Of a stretch of 64,000 nt of DNA, positions 17,986-27,560 are shown one piece after another. Below the pieces are notes generated by a model, which saw only the letters and a list, made by a program, of their open reading frames with translations, had not been told where the DNA came from and ran no database searches. Position 1 is the stretch's first letter. Every line of letters begins with the position of its first letter. Made by a program: the position numbers and the translations under genes. This DNA is from Pseudomonas sp. ADAK13 (lineage in GTDB: Bacteria > Pseudomonadota > Gammaproteobacteria > Pseudomonadales > Pseudomonadaceae). The DNA lies in the NCBI RefSeq assembly GCF_012935715.1, contig NZ_CP052860.1, forward strand, positions 5,890,001 to 5,954,000. The letters are read 5' to 3'.

Positions 17986-19026
17986 ATGACAATCACAGCA
18001 CGCCTTCTATTGGCCACAACGCTTGCCATGGGCAGTGTTGACGCCTCGCTTGCCGCGCCGATCGGCGTGACGCCGGATAATTTCGTCCGTGCCGAAAGCG
18101 ATCTGTATTTCAGCCGTGTGGTGAGGGATGGAGGGTTCGCCAAGTTCAAACATAGTCGGGAATTCCCCGCCATCGACAAGCAAATCATCATCCGTTTGAA
18201 CCGTGACACGTTGTACTCATCGGCCGTAGTGGATATGGACGCAGGGCCAGTTGTGTTGAACGTGCCGCACGCCCATGGGCGTTTTTTGTCTGTGCAGGTC
18301 ATCAACGAGGACCACTACACCGCGGCCCTGCTTCACGAACCTGGCCGCTATACGCTCACCCGCCAGGACATGGGCACCCGCTATGCATTGATCGGTGTAC
18401 GAATCCTGGTCGATCCCAAGAACCCAGCAGACATGACAGCCGTGCATGCCCTGCAAGATCAATTGAGCCTTGAGCAAGCGCAGCCCGGCACCTTCAGCAT
18501 TCCCGACTGGAACCACCGCTCACAAGACGAGATAAGGCAGCACCTGCTGGCCCTCGCTGCGAAGCTGCCGGATACGCGCGGTATGTTCGGCACGCAAGAG
18601 CAAGTCAATCCGGTGCGCCATCTGCTTGGCAGTGCATTCGGATGGGGTGGGAATCCTGATACGGAGGCAACGTACTTGAATGTGTCCGTGGCACACAACG
18701 ACGGCAAGACACCGTACGTCCTCGACATCAAGGACGTACCGGTAAAGGGCTTCTGGTCGATCAGTGTCTACGACAAAAACGGCTACTTCAAAAAGAATGC
18801 GTTGCAAACCTACACGCTCAACAGCATTGGAGCTGCCCGCCAGGCCGACGGCACAGTGCGTGTTCGGTTCGGCGGCTGTGGTGCCACCACCAGCAACTGC
18901 ATCCCGATCACAGACGGTTGGAACTACATGGTCCGGCTGTACCTGCCCAGCCCTGAAATCCTCGACGCAAGCTGGTCATTCCCGACTGCCCGGATTGCCC
19001 GGGAAGCGACCCCTCACACTCCCTGA
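17986..19026 (+). CDS. exported DUF1254/DUF1214 protein (short form)
   Basis: A 346-residue protein with a signal peptide (about residues 1-24, cut after LAA). It carries the DUF1254-type N-terminal domain (RAESDLYFSRVV..., LNRDTLYSSAVVD) and the DUF1214-type C-terminal domain (KGFWSISVYDKNGYF). The molecular function of this family is not established. The next gene is a longer paralog, and the two probably act together in the periplasm. Confidence 0.8.
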   Translation: MTITARLLLATTLAMGSVDASLAAPIGVTPDNFVRAESDLYFSRVVRDGGFAKFKHSREFPAIDKQIIIRLNRDTLYSSAVVDMDAGPVVLNVPHAHGRFLSVQVINEDHYTAALLHEPGRYTLTRQDMGTRYALIGVRILVDPKNPADMTAVHALQDQLSLEQAQPGTFSIPDWNHRSQDEIRQHLLALAAKLPDTRGMFGTQEQVNPVRHLLGSAFGWGGNPDTEATYLNVSVAHNDGKTPYVLDIKDVPVKGFWSISVYDKNGYFKKNALQTYTLNSIGAARQADGTVRVRFGGCGATTSNCIPITDGWNYMVRLYLPSPEILDASWSFPTARIAREATPHTP

Positions 19027-19044
19027 ATATCACAAGGAGCGCAT

Positions 19045-20460
19045 ATGAAGCGCAGAAGTCTTCTAGTCAATGGTTCGTTGGGGTTGATCGCCGGCGGCAT
19101 CGGGTTGGGCATGCCGTTGAGTGCCGCCTTTGCGAAAGCCTTATCCACCGATAAGGCAGCCCTGACCACGCTGGCCCGAGAGGCTTACATCTACCTGCTG
19201 CCTATGGTGGAGAACTACTACAGTCTCTACAACTACGCGGTGGATACACGGGGAGCGGATTTCAAGGCGCCCTTCAACCACATCGGCAACGTCGCGCGCA
19301 CGTTCACGCCTGATGACCGTGGCGTGGTCACGCCTAACTCCGACACTCCTTACTCGTTCCTCATGCTTGACCTGCGCGCCGAGCCGCTGGTGGTCAGCCT
19401 GCCTGCCATCGAGCCAACACGTTACTACTCGCTGCAGCTGGTTGACCTGTACACCCACAACCTGGATTTCGTTGGGACACGCAAAGACGGTAATGGGGGT
19501 GGGCACTTCTTGCTAACCGGTCCGGACTGGAGAGGTGAGACGCCACCCGGTATCATGCGAGTCATCCGCTTTGACACGTCGCTGGGATTTGCCCTGATCC
19601 GAACTCAATTGTTCTCTGCGCAAGACCTGGATATGGTCAAACGCATTCAGGCAACCTACGAGGCTAAACCTTTAAGCGCCTACCTTGGCGACAAGCCTGC
19701 ACCCGCCGCCCCGACCATTGCCTGGCCCGCAATCGACCGGACCTCAGCAGAGAAGCAATTCTGGTCATTCGCTGCGTTCCTGCTGCAATTTGCCCCGCCT
19801 CTGCCATGGGAACATGACTTGCGCGCACGCTTCTGCGAACTTGGACTTACGCCCGGAGGCGTGTGGCCACCCACAGGGTTTCCCGCAGATAAATACGATG
19901 CGATGGTCCAAACAGGCGAAACCACGCGGGAGCAGATTGACCACGGTGTGGCAACCCTCACGTCATCCAAAGGGCTGTTCGGCTCTCCAACCCGAATGAA
20001 GGGGCATTACTGGGAACGAGCTTTGGGAGCCAAGGGCGGGATCTATGGAAACGATATCGAAGAAACGGTGTACCCCATTATCACGCTGGACCGAGACGGA
20101 AAACGCCTGGACACCTCGACCCATCGTTACGTCATACGTTTCCCGAAGGGCCAGTTTCCACCCGTTAACGCGTTCTGGTCACTGACGCTCTATGACGGTC
20201 CCTCCAAACTGTTGGTCCGCAACCCACTGGATCGCTACCTCATCAACAGCACCATGGAGAACCAACTCAAACGCGATGGCAATGGTGACGTGGTCATTTA
20301 CGTCCAGCGGGATTCACCCGGCGCGGCATTGGAGTCCAATTGGTTACCGGCTTCCAACGGCCAGGTCAACCTGGTGATGCGTCTTTACTTGCCCAAGCCT
20401 GTAGTACTCGAAGGAAAGTGGACTGCGCCGCAGGTTGATGCGTTTGAGCTTATGGTTTGA
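19045..20460 (+). CDS. exported DUF1254/DUF1214 protein (long form)
   Basis: A 471-residue protein whose N-terminus (KRRSLLVNG then a hydrophobic stretch to AFA) looks like a twin-arginine signal, implying folding in the cytoplasm before export. The DUF1254 domain (about 45-180, with NSDTPYSFLMLDLR) and the DUF1214 domain (about 350-465, with NAFWSLTLYDG) follow. Similar proteins often sit near alginate or aromatic-compound genes, but no reaction is assigned. It ends the operon started by the MetA-type protein. Confidence 0.85.
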   Translation: MKRRSLLVNGSLGLIAGGIGLGMPLSAAFAKALSTDKAALTTLAREAYIYLLPMVENYYSLYNYAVDTRGADFKAPFNHIGNVARTFTPDDRGVVTPNSDTPYSFLMLDLRAEPLVVSLPAIEPTRYYSLQLVDLYTHNLDFVGTRKDGNGGGHFLLTGPDWRGETPPGIMRVIRFDTSLGFALIRTQLFSAQDLDMVKRIQATYEAKPLSAYLGDKPAPAAPTIAWPAIDRTSAEKQFWSFAAFLLQFAPPLPWEHDLRARFCELGLTPGGVWPPTGFPADKYDAMVQTGETTREQIDHGVATLTSSKGLFGSPTRMKGHYWERALGAKGGIYGNDIEETVYPIITLDRDGKRLDTSTHRYVIRFPKGQFPPVNAFWSLTLYDGPSKLLVRNPLDRYLINSTMENQLKRDGNGDVVIYVQRDSPGAALESNWLPASNGQVNLVMRLYLPKPVVLEGKWTAPQVDAFELMV

Positions 20461-20535
20461 CCATCTCAAACGGGTCCGCATAGTTGGAAGCCAACTCTGA
20501 TGGAGCCCGGACACGCTGCAATCAGTAACGGCCAA

Positions 20536-20578
20536 GTATGAACGTCCGTTTTCGGCCAGAAGCGGCCGCTCAATGGGG
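20536..20578. repeat. copy of dispersed intergenic repeat
   Basis: GTCCGTTTTCGGCCAGAAGCGGCCGCTC carries the CGGCCAGAAGCGGCCGCTC core also found, in part, at 41412-41486 and (other strand) near 21283. Confidence 0.5.
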
Positions 20579-20706
20579 TTTATCAAAACAGTGGGATGAA
20601 TCTCCTGACGTACCTCGGTTTAGGGCATAGAAGCGTCTACGAAATTCTGAGCGATTCAAAAAACTAAGACCTGATCTCGTAGTTATCGAGTTTTCGGTTG
20701 TGACTG

Positions 20707-20931
20707 TTAGATCAAATTCAGTTGAGCATTGCCTTGACCTGCTAAGACTTTGGTCACGCAGAGCATCCAATCCTTCCAAATTGTCGGATCGGCAGTCTCG
20801 CCATCGGCAAGATAACTCATACTGCCCAACATTGAGCCCAACTCATCCGACTTCGTTCGCTGATAGATATCCACAAGAAATTCATACATTGCAAGATATG
20901 CGAGTTCAGGCGTTAAGTTTTCGGTGATCAT
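20707..20931 (-). CDS. small unknown protein
   Basis: A 74-residue acidic protein (TPELAYLAMYEFLVDIYQRT, DELGSMLGSMS, ADPTIWKDWMLCV). It resembles small orphan proteins seen in Pseudomonas toxin/immunity neighbourhoods, but I cannot name the family. AGAGGA lies 8 bases upstream of the ATG, which supports expression. It stands alone in a repeat-rich gap. Confidence 0.6.
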   Translation of the reverse strand: MITENLTPELAYLAMYEFLVDIYQRTKSDELGSMLGSMSYLADGETADPTIWKDWMLCVTKVLAGQGNAQLNLI

Positions 20932-21026
20932 TGCTATTTTCCTCTAGACACTCCAGTAGCTGGATTGAAGCTTGAGCGCGTTTAAAGTAGTGCCTCGCCC
21001 GCCACGGTTTCGAGCTATTACGATAC

Positions 21027-21248
21027 TTACGACAACGCATGAATGACCTTCGCAGCCATCTTTTCAGCACTGTTCATCCCGTCAAACCGTAAGACCGTAG
21101 CCGTTTGCTCTGTTATCCACGCCTCGTGCCACGCTCGGTTGCGTCCTGAAAATTTCGGATTGTCATGCACACGAAGCACCAAAAATGTAAAACCGCAATT
21201 TTTCCTCCATGAATACAAGTCGGTTTCGAGGTCAGAACGATATCCCAT
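21027..21248 (-). CDS. small unknown protein, possibly a 3' fragment
   Basis: 73 residues with a plausible coding texture (NRAWHEAWITEQTATVLRFDG). No good ribosome-binding site is placed at the ATG and the frame is open further upstream, so this may be the tail of a lost larger gene. It is on the same strand as the small gene at 20707. Confidence 0.35.
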   Translation of the reverse strand: MGYRSDLETDLYSWRKNCGFTFLVLRVHDNPKFSGRNRAWHEAWITEQTATVLRFDGMNSAEKMAAKVIHALS

Positions 21249-21275
21249 ACCCGCCTGAGTCTCACTTTTTCTGGG

Positions 21276-21315
21276 CTGTAAATGACCGCTTCTGGCCGTT
21301 CACTGTCAGTGATGG
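21276..21315. repeat. copy of dispersed intergenic repeat
   Basis: AAATGACCGCTTCTGGCCGTTCACTG is the reverse-oriented relative of the repeat at 20536. Confidence 0.45.
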
Positions 21316-21330
21316 TTGTTAGGGGGGCAA

Positions 21331-21388
21331 GTCCGTTGCAAATTGCTGGTTAGGTCGATTGCAAATGAGTCGTCAAGTCAGTGCAAAT
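21331..21388. repeat. three direct repeats with a 23-bp period
   Basis: GTCCGTTGCAAAT (21331), GTCGATTGCAAAT (21354) and GTCAGTGCAAAT (21377) start exactly 23 bases apart. Such repeated words are found at the ends of IS21-family elements and as regulator-binding arrays; no IS21 genes remain here. Confidence 0.5.
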
Positions 21389-21477
21389 ATCCAGGTGTCA
21401 GCGGATCTGGAGAAGTGGCTCCAGCCAGCGGCGTGTTCAGCTAGTCTTCCCACACCAGTTACTCAAGGACGATCTCC

Positions 21478-21696
21478 ATGCCAGATAACTTTGAAGCCAA
21501 CATAGCCACAGCGGACGCTCTCACACTGCTCCTGCACAACCAGCACGCCCTAGCAGCGGCCCTTGAAGAAGTGACCAAATGGATCTCAGAGAATGGAGTG
21601 GGAAGTGTCGCCGCTAACGCAATGGGGGCCATGGAAACGCTGGACAAGAATGCACGAGCCATTACCGATGCGATTATGCGCCTACGCCAGTTATAG
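21478..21696 (+). CDS. small unknown protein
   Basis: A 72-residue helical protein (ADALTLLLHNQHALAAALEEV, then a Gly/Ala hinge, then METLDKNARAITDAIMRLR). It starts with ATG after AAGGA at good spacing. The composition suggests a small helical bundle. The family is not recognised. It lies just downstream of the 23-bp direct repeats. Confidence 0.6.
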   Translation: MPDNFEANIATADALTLLLHNQHALAAALEEVTKWISENGVGSVAANAMGAMETLDKNARAITDAIMRLRQL

Positions 21697-22231
21697 GCAT
21701 CATCTAACACCCGCTCCCCCTTGCAGCTAGCGAAATGATTCTGCTGAATCGACCTTTAATCTGTCACTCGATTCACTGGAACTAATCATTTGAGATGTGG
21801 GGAGTACCGATGCGAATTGACTAGCCTTGTTCCCCACTAGAGAGTAATGCTCAGAACACATTCCGGTGCGGGAAACCGTCTTGCCATGACTAGCTGTTAG
21901 AATAGCGCTGGTTTCCAGGACGCCCAGGAGCAGTTTTTGACCCTGTATGAGCAGCCTGATAGGCCTGCCAGCTCTGCCGGTGAATTGGACGCTGTCAGGG
22001 CCAGCTCTGAACGGGGGCTGAGGAATGATCGGGGGGGAGTCTAGGTGATCCAGGAGGTGGCAGCATAATTGACCTAGTGATAATGGATTGACTACTATTC
22101 ATTTGCACGTAGGCGTGAACCATAGGTTGGTTACAGGGATCTTCGGATCGCACCCCGCTTCTGATGAAAGTCAGATGGCCCAGTGCCAAGTAACAGCGTC
22201 CTGCCCCGTCGAACGCATGCGATCGACGGCT

Positions 22232-22258
22232 GCGAATCCCGCCTAGAGCGGGATTCGC
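22232..22258. repeat. REP-like palindrome
   Basis: GCGAATCCCGC-CTAGA-GCGGGATTCGC is a perfect 11-bp stem with a 5-base loop. Its sequence and size are typical of Pseudomonas REP-type palindromes. Confidence 0.5.
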
Positions 22259-22271
22259 CGTTTCTGGCCCT

Positions 22272-22680
22272 TCACTTTTGCGGCTTCGGCCGATTCCGTA
22301 ATTCCTTGGGGCATTGGCCCTTCGGTTTTCTTGGCGTATCCATCGCGACCTTGAAGACACTGAACGCCTTTTTGTTGATCGGGGTTTCCGGTGAGCATTC
22401 GCCAGTGCGTGCGAAATACGCTCTGGTGACGTGAATCCGCAGCAAGCGGTGTTCGCGATAGAAGGTTAGGCACACTTTGTACGGTTCCAGCAGGCGATAG
22501 CTCTGTTCAACACGCTCATGGTGAAAAACAGCTCCCCTTCCGTGTGTTAGATCGTAGCGGCTTCCAGCTTCTCTATGATGCCCTTGAGCTGCTTGGAGGC
22601 GCCGTAGCGTTTTAGGCCGACCATTTGCTCATGCCGACCGTCTTCGTACCGGTAGGGAATGTAGTCCGAAGTGCGGGATC
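22272..22680 (-). pseudogene. relic of an unidentified gene (two frames)
   Basis: Two adjoining minus-strand frames look coding. One ends with YGASKQLKGIIEKLEAA and a TAA at 22547; the other runs from about 22600 to a TGA at 22272 and reads VEQSYRLLEPYKVCLTFYRE then SPETPINKKAFSVFKVAMD. Neither has a good start, and together they suggest a broken mobile-element or conjugation-type gene. I cannot name the family. Confidence 0.35.
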
Positions 22681-23024
22681 AACACGGTCATCGGTTCAGC
22701 ATCCAGCCTGCCGATTACACCTGAATTTCTTCCAAAAATGCACGAGCATTGTTTCTAAAAGATCCCGTCATTCGATGGCATCCCTCCTGTTTGGAATCTA
22801 CAGACGAGCTTTACCTCAGTACCGCACGTTCCTGCTGCGTATTTACACACTCTGGGCCAATAGCGGCCTCGCCATCAGGGATTCGAGCTGACTATTGCGG
22901 AGAATCATACGTCGACAGAAAGCTGGGTATTCTCGACTTCGTTTTTTACTTTGATGAGAGGATTAAGTGAAAGCAATTGCTGGGAGTCTTTGAGCGTAAT
23001 AGAGCGCTCAAGTAATCTACGTGC

Positions 23025-24116
23025 TCAATAGTAATTGATGGTAAACGTCGCCGTGGCGTTGGCTGGGCCTGCAGTAATGTTGTCGCCGGTTTGGATGTAG
23101 CGGGCCTTCAGCGGGATGGTATAGCTGGCGTCCTCCACGGTTCGAGGTGTGATGCCGCTGGCACGAAGCGTGGCTAGTGGCAACGGCGTGCCGATGCTGT
23201 CGGCGACTTGCAGGCCGACGCCGGTGGCGGCCGGGTCTTCACCCGGTGCACTGGGGTTGAGGCTCATGATGCCAAGGTTAGGGGTGATCGCGGCTCTGGT
23301 CGGATCGAGGCGCACCTGCAGGACGTTGTTTTTGCGCATGGTCAGGTTGCTGGCCATCCCATTGCTCGCCCAATGAGGACCAATGTCTTGGTAATAACCC
23401 CTGAAGGCCGGGCAGTTGTTCAGGGCGATGGAGAAGTCTTTCCATGGCGTAAAGGTGTTCCTGCCTGAGAACTCACTGGTCATATGTGTACCCATGGGTA
23501 CGGCGACGTCGGGCGTAGAACAGGTGCGCGAGACGATGAAAATGCTGCCGGAGAAACCCACGCGCTGAATTTCAACATTGTTGCTGGTGATACGCGACTG
23601 GGCCATCGTCGGTAGCGACACCCCCTGAATCGTGCCCGGTGACACTTCACCGATCTTGATTAATGACATATCGAACGCCAGTGGCGCCTGGATTGACAGG
23701 ACACAGACGTTCGTTCCACCACCACAGTTCGTGCCGTTGGTCGATGCCGGAAGTGCTACTCCATTAAACCAGAGAGCCACACCGATGCCGGGCACACCCG
23801 TCTGATACACGCGTCCTCCATAGGGGGTACCCGCCCAGCTTGACAATGGCAATGGCGTTGTCGGCAACCATCGTTTGGCCTCCATGTTATATAGACCGGG
23901 CGAGCACGCTAAACTTACTAACGTTGAGGCGTCGAACGTTTGCCGATAGATCTCTGCCCCCAAAGGCACATCTCTGCCGACGGTCAGATAGCCCCCCAGC
24001 AAAGGCTGGGTACGGATCATGCTGGATGTACCGTCGGCGAAGCTGCAATTAGCCAAAGCCGTCCCCGCCAACAACGACAACCCCAACACCGCAGCACTTG
24101 CTTTCATCACGTTCAT
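23025..24116 (-). CDS. fimbrial tip adhesin, operon A
   Basis: A 363-residue exported protein (signal peptide to about residue 23, cut after ALA). It has the two-domain layout of chaperone-usher tip adhesins: an N-terminal receptor-binding part with Cys pairs, and a C-terminal pilin domain (from about 205, CSTPDVAVPMG... to a final beta strand ATFTINYY for donor-strand exchange). Its ATG shares one base with the usher stop (TGATG), and AGGAG lies 8 bases upstream. It is the last gene of fimbrial operon A. The receptor cannot be predicted. Confidence 0.85.
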   Translation of the reverse strand: MNVMKASAAVLGLSLLAGTALANCSFADGTSSMIRTQPLLGGYLTVGRDVPLGAEIYRQTFDASTLVSLACSPGLYNMEAKRWLPTTPLPLSSWAGTPYGGRVYQTGVPGIGVALWFNGVALPASTNGTNCGGGTNVCVLSIQAPLAFDMSLIKIGEVSPGTIQGVSLPTMAQSRITSNNVEIQRVGFSGSIFIVSRTCSTPDVAVPMGTHMTSEFSGRNTFTPWKDFSIALNNCPAFRGYYQDIGPHWASNGMASNLTMRKNNVLQVRLDPTRAAITPNLGIMSLNPSAPGEDPAATGVGLQVADSIGTPLPLATLRASGITPRTVEDASYTIPLKARYIQTGDNITAGPANATATFTINYY

Positions 24117-26713
24117 CACTTGGTCTCCTGTGCGCTGTTCACAGAAGCAACGCGGTTATCTGGTTGGTTGGCCGAGCACACCGCGTCCACTTGCTGCAGG
24201 TGCTTGCCTTCGCTTTTCACCGACGGCAACGGCAATGCACATTGCTGCCCGGCCTGAGTGCCCCAACTGATCAGCAGTCGGTGCGCATTGTCCTTGACCC
24301 GTGCATAGAGCTGGCCGCCCTGGCCAACCACACCTACCGACACGCCGCGGTCATCGACCACGCTGGCGCCGAACGGCAAACTGCTGCCGTCGGCCAGGGT
24401 TACGATGAGTAACAGCGCCTGGCCGTTGTTGGTACCGTATTTGAGCGCCACCACGGCACCGGCTCGCGGCGCTACTTGCTGGCTGGTTTCGCTCAACTCG
24501 ACGTTCATGTCGGTGCCTAGCGGATCGATAGCCACTTCGTTCAATTCGTATGGTCGCAAGTAAGGCACCACCGCATTGCCACGCTTGTCGAGGCGCAGGC
24601 CGGGGAAACCGACCACTTTGGCACCTTCGGCGCCTTTGGCAGTTATCACTGCCATGGTTTCGCCGCGATAGGGGGTCAGCGTCAGGCCGTTCGGGTGTAC
24701 GACCACGCTGCCGCTGGCGTTCAGCGACAGGCTGTCGTAGCCAGCGCCGTGGCTGACAGTGGCGCCGACGATGGCTTTGGGGCCTATGTACTGGCCGTTA
24801 ACTGAAGTACTGTTTTCGCGCGTTGCGCCGTCATGCCCTGCGGTCACGCCATAGTTGTACTGGCGATCGACACCGGCAGTGCCGCTGAGCGTTGCCTGCT
24901 CGCTGTAGGCGCCTTGGGTGTCACGCATCAAACGTGCGGACAGTTGTGGGTTGTTGATCGAAGAGCCGAATTCCAGCGGCATGCTCACCGTGAACAGCAG
25001 GCTGTTGTCCATATCGCCTATGCCCATGCGCGCACGGTTGGCACTGACGCCGTAACTGACCGATCCGACCTGCTTGTTGTAGCTGAACTGGTACTGCACG
25101 TCGCGGCCCGGCAGGTTCCAGTAATTCTGGGTAAACCCGTTGAAGGCCACCTGGCCCCATTCGCCCAGGCTCTGGTTGGCGGTCAGCGACAAACGACTGC
25201 GCGCGCGGCCATACAGGCGGGTGTCCAGGCCCCTGCGCTCGGCATCGAGCAACTGCACGGCATTGCTGAAGTCCAGGTAGTTTTCCGTGGAGAAGCGCGT
25301 CGCCGCCACGGCGAGGTTGCTACCTGTGCTAAGGATGTTCTTGCTGTAGCTCAGGCGTGCACTCTGGCCGGTGGCGGTGCCGCTTTTGAGTTCGGTCTGC
25401 GCGTGGGTGACGTCTACCGCCACAGCCCCGACCGGCGTGCTGAATGCCAGGCCGCCGAGGGTCGAACGGTAGTCGTCACTCAATTGCGCACCGCCGTACC
25501 CGGTGAAAATGTTGCTCAGTCCACGCTGATAGGTGCCCTGGAAAAGCTTCGCCTGGCGGTCGATGTAGTTGTTGCGGGTTTCACCGGCGGCCACGCTGAA
25601 ACGCGAAGTGCCTGGGCGCAGCAACTGCGCGGTGGAGGCAAATGGCACGATGAATGATTGTTCGCTGCCATCGGCTTCGTAGACAGTCACGTCGAGGTCA
25701 CCACCATAACCGGTCGAGTACAGGTCATCGATTACGAAAGCGCCCGGCGCCACCGTGGTTTCATACAGCAGGTTGCCGGCCTGACGGATCGCCACGCGCG
25801 CGCTGGTGCGGGCAATGCCGCGGATAATCGGCGCATAGCCACGCTGGGACTCGGGCAGCATGCGATCGTCGGTGCCCAGTTGCACACCGCGATAAGCCAG
25901 AGTGTCGAAGATCTCGCCGCTGGTGTTGGCTTCACCCACGGTCAACTGGCTCTTGAACGAGGTGATATCGCGTTGGGCGTAGGTATTGAGGGCCTCGTAG
26001 TTCTGACGGTTGAAGGTGTCCCAACTGGCCGAGCCGTTGTGGCGCAAGCGCCAATCGCCAACGTTCAACCCGGCATTCAACCCCAGGTACGCCGAGTCAT
26101 AATTACCGGTGTCGGTTTTGTTGTGGTTGGCGTTGAAGTTATAGCTCAGGGTGCCGGCGGTGACGCCGCGATCCCACAGTTCAGGGCTGACATAACCACG
26201 CGCATCACGACGCAAGGCAATCTGCGGAACGCTGATATCCAGTTGCTGGCTGGACGGCGAAAACATCGCCATCGCGCCCTCGATCAACCCTGCGATATCG
26301 AGGCACTCGGCACCGCTTTCCACGCTTGTCATGGACTCGGCGGACAACCGTCGAAAATCCACCCCAATCAGCTCCAGCAGGCCACGGCTGAAGCACACCG
26401 TCGGGTGGCTGCCATCGTCATTTGCGTGGATGCGAATGTCCTGGCGCGTTACCAGTTTGCCGTTGACCGCGACATCGGCACGGTACTCGCCCGGCAACAC
26501 CGGGTCGCCCTGCTGGTAGGCGCTGAGGTCGAGGCTGCGCGAGTCTTCAGGCAAAAAAGCGTCGTTGAATTGCACGTCTTCGGCCCATGCCGCCTGGGTG
26601 GCAAGCGCAACTGAAGTGCCAGCCAGTGCCTGGAGTGCCAAGGCGGCCAGCGGATTCAGGGCAAAGCGAGGCCGAACCTGCGGGCGCGCCCCCAGGCGTG
26701 GAAGAGTCTTCAT
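24116..26713 (-). CDS. fimbrial outer-membrane usher, operon A
   Basis: An 865-residue FimD/PapC/CupB3-type usher. A long signal peptide ends near residue 45 (AWA). An N-terminal chaperone-binding domain (about 46-185) is followed by the 24-strand barrel with an internal plug and C-terminal domains (LPFGASVVDDRG, VGVVGQGGQLYARV) with a Cys pair near the end. It secretes and orders pilin-chaperone complexes at the outer membrane. It is translationally coupled to the adhesin gene. Confidence 0.93.
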   Translation of the reverse strand: MKTLPRLGARPQVRPRFALNPLAALALQALAGTSVALATQAAWAEDVQFNDAFLPEDSRSLDLSAYQQGDPVLPGEYRADVAVNGKLVTRQDIRIHANDDGSHPTVCFSRGLLELIGVDFRRLSAESMTSVESGAECLDIAGLIEGAMAMFSPSSQQLDISVPQIALRRDARGYVSPELWDRGVTAGTLSYNFNANHNKTDTGNYDSAYLGLNAGLNVGDWRLRHNGSASWDTFNRQNYEALNTYAQRDITSFKSQLTVGEANTSGEIFDTLAYRGVQLGTDDRMLPESQRGYAPIIRGIARTSARVAIRQAGNLLYETTVAPGAFVIDDLYSTGYGGDLDVTVYEADGSEQSFIVPFASTAQLLRPGTSRFSVAAGETRNNYIDRQAKLFQGTYQRGLSNIFTGYGGAQLSDDYRSTLGGLAFSTPVGAVAVDVTHAQTELKSGTATGQSARLSYSKNILSTGSNLAVAATRFSTENYLDFSNAVQLLDAERRGLDTRLYGRARSRLSLTANQSLGEWGQVAFNGFTQNYWNLPGRDVQYQFSYNKQVGSVSYGVSANRARMGIGDMDNSLLFTVSMPLEFGSSINNPQLSARLMRDTQGAYSEQATLSGTAGVDRQYNYGVTAGHDGATRENSTSVNGQYIGPKAIVGATVSHGAGYDSLSLNASGSVVVHPNGLTLTPYRGETMAVITAKGAEGAKVVGFPGLRLDKRGNAVVPYLRPYELNEVAIDPLGTDMNVELSETSQQVAPRAGAVVALKYGTNNGQALLLIVTLADGSSLPFGASVVDDRGVSVGVVGQGGQLYARVKDNAHRLLISWGTQAGQQCALPLPSVKSEGKHLQQVDAVCSANQPDNRVASVNSAQETK

Positions 26714-26747
26714 AGGTTACTCGTGCGCTAAAACGTTCGCGGGAAGA

Positions 26748-27488
26748 TCAAGGCTTGAGCGGTTGCTTCACCGGCACCAGGGCGCCGTAGTCGTTGATGG
26801 CGTTGAACTCGACCTGCGCCGCAGCACCGGGCATCGACTTGAGGGTGGGCAAGGCAAAAATCTTGGTTTCACCCGGGCCGACCATGCCGTTTTCACTCTC
26901 GAAACGTTGCGTGCCAACCGTCAGAGCCAGTTCGACCTGGGACATATGAAACGCGGTCGGATTGAAGGCTTGCAGGGCGAAACCCTGTTCTGCCGGTACG
27001 ACTTTCCATTGCACCTGCTGCAGGGTCTCGACAGGGTTCCCTGGCAAACCGTCAGGACGGTAAAAAATCTTGATCCGCGAACGAAATGCCATCTGCAGCA
27101 CGTTCAGGTCTGCCGGGCCTTCGGCTTTTGGCGGGATCTCCAGCACGTTTAGCCAGAACACCGACTCCTTGTTGGCCGGTAACGTTGCGCCAGTGAACAT
27201 CAGGCGCAGGCTCTGGCCTTTGCTCGGATCGATACGCGACACCGGGGGCGACAATACGAACGGAGACTTGGAGCTGGTCGGGCTCGATTGCATATCACCG
27301 CTGTCGACCCAGGATTGCACCAGCACGGGACGCGCGCCGTTGTTGTCCAATTTGACGGTGATTTCTTTCTGGCTCGCCGGGTAGACCAGGCGCGTCCCGG
27401 TGATAACCACACCCGCCTTGGCTTGCGAATACATCAGCATGGACAGCATCAGTAATGCGCTGATTCGAATAACACTTGCGTAACGCAT
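26748..27488 (-). CDS. periplasmic fimbrial chaperone, operon A
   Basis: A 246-residue PapD-like chaperone: signal peptide to about residue 26 (AKA), two Ig-like domains, the conserved Arg in GTRLVYP and the strand-pairing Lys in RIKIFYRP, plus NKESVFWLNVLEIPP. It caps pilin subunits in the periplasm. The ATG at 27488 has GAGG upstream and removes a short leader. It sits between the pilin and the usher, with a strong hairpin in the gap after the pilin gene. Confidence 0.92.
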   Translation of the reverse strand: MRYASVIRISALLMLSMLMYSQAKAGVVITGTRLVYPASQKEITVKLDNNGARPVLVQSWVDSGDMQSSPTSSKSPFVLSPPVSRIDPSKGQSLRLMFTGATLPANKESVFWLNVLEIPPKAEGPADLNVLQMAFRSRIKIFYRPDGLPGNPVETLQQVQWKVVPAEQGFALQAFNPTAFHMSQVELALTVGTQRFESENGMVGPGETKIFALPTLKSMPGAAAQVEFNAINDYGALVPVKQPLKP

Positions 27489-27503
27489 GACGCACCTCAT
27501 TTG

Positions 27504-27553
27504 CCACACCCTGACGTGTCCCTGCCCGCCTTGGACAGGGTACGTCAGTGTGC
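27504..27553 (-). promoter_or_regulatory. intercistronic hairpin after pilin gene, operon A
   Basis: CACAC-CTGACGT-...-CCCTG pairs with CAGGG-...-ACGTCAG-TGTG across a short loop. There is no T-run. Hairpins at this place in fimbrial operons stabilise pilin mRNA and lower readthrough, giving many pilins per usher. Confidence 0.5.
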
Positions 27554-27560
27554 TGTCGGC

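Larger units (their letters stand above)
21697..23024. other. gene-poor stretch with relics
   Basis: About 1.3 kb with no convincing intact gene. It contains the palindrome at 22232 and the minus-strand relics at 22272-22680. The rest has only short frames in all directions. Confidence 0.5.

Noticed and set aside
21331..21388. Triple repeat as a CRISPR array
   Set aside because: Repeats are only 12-13 bases with a 23-bp period, no spacers of proper size and no cas genes.
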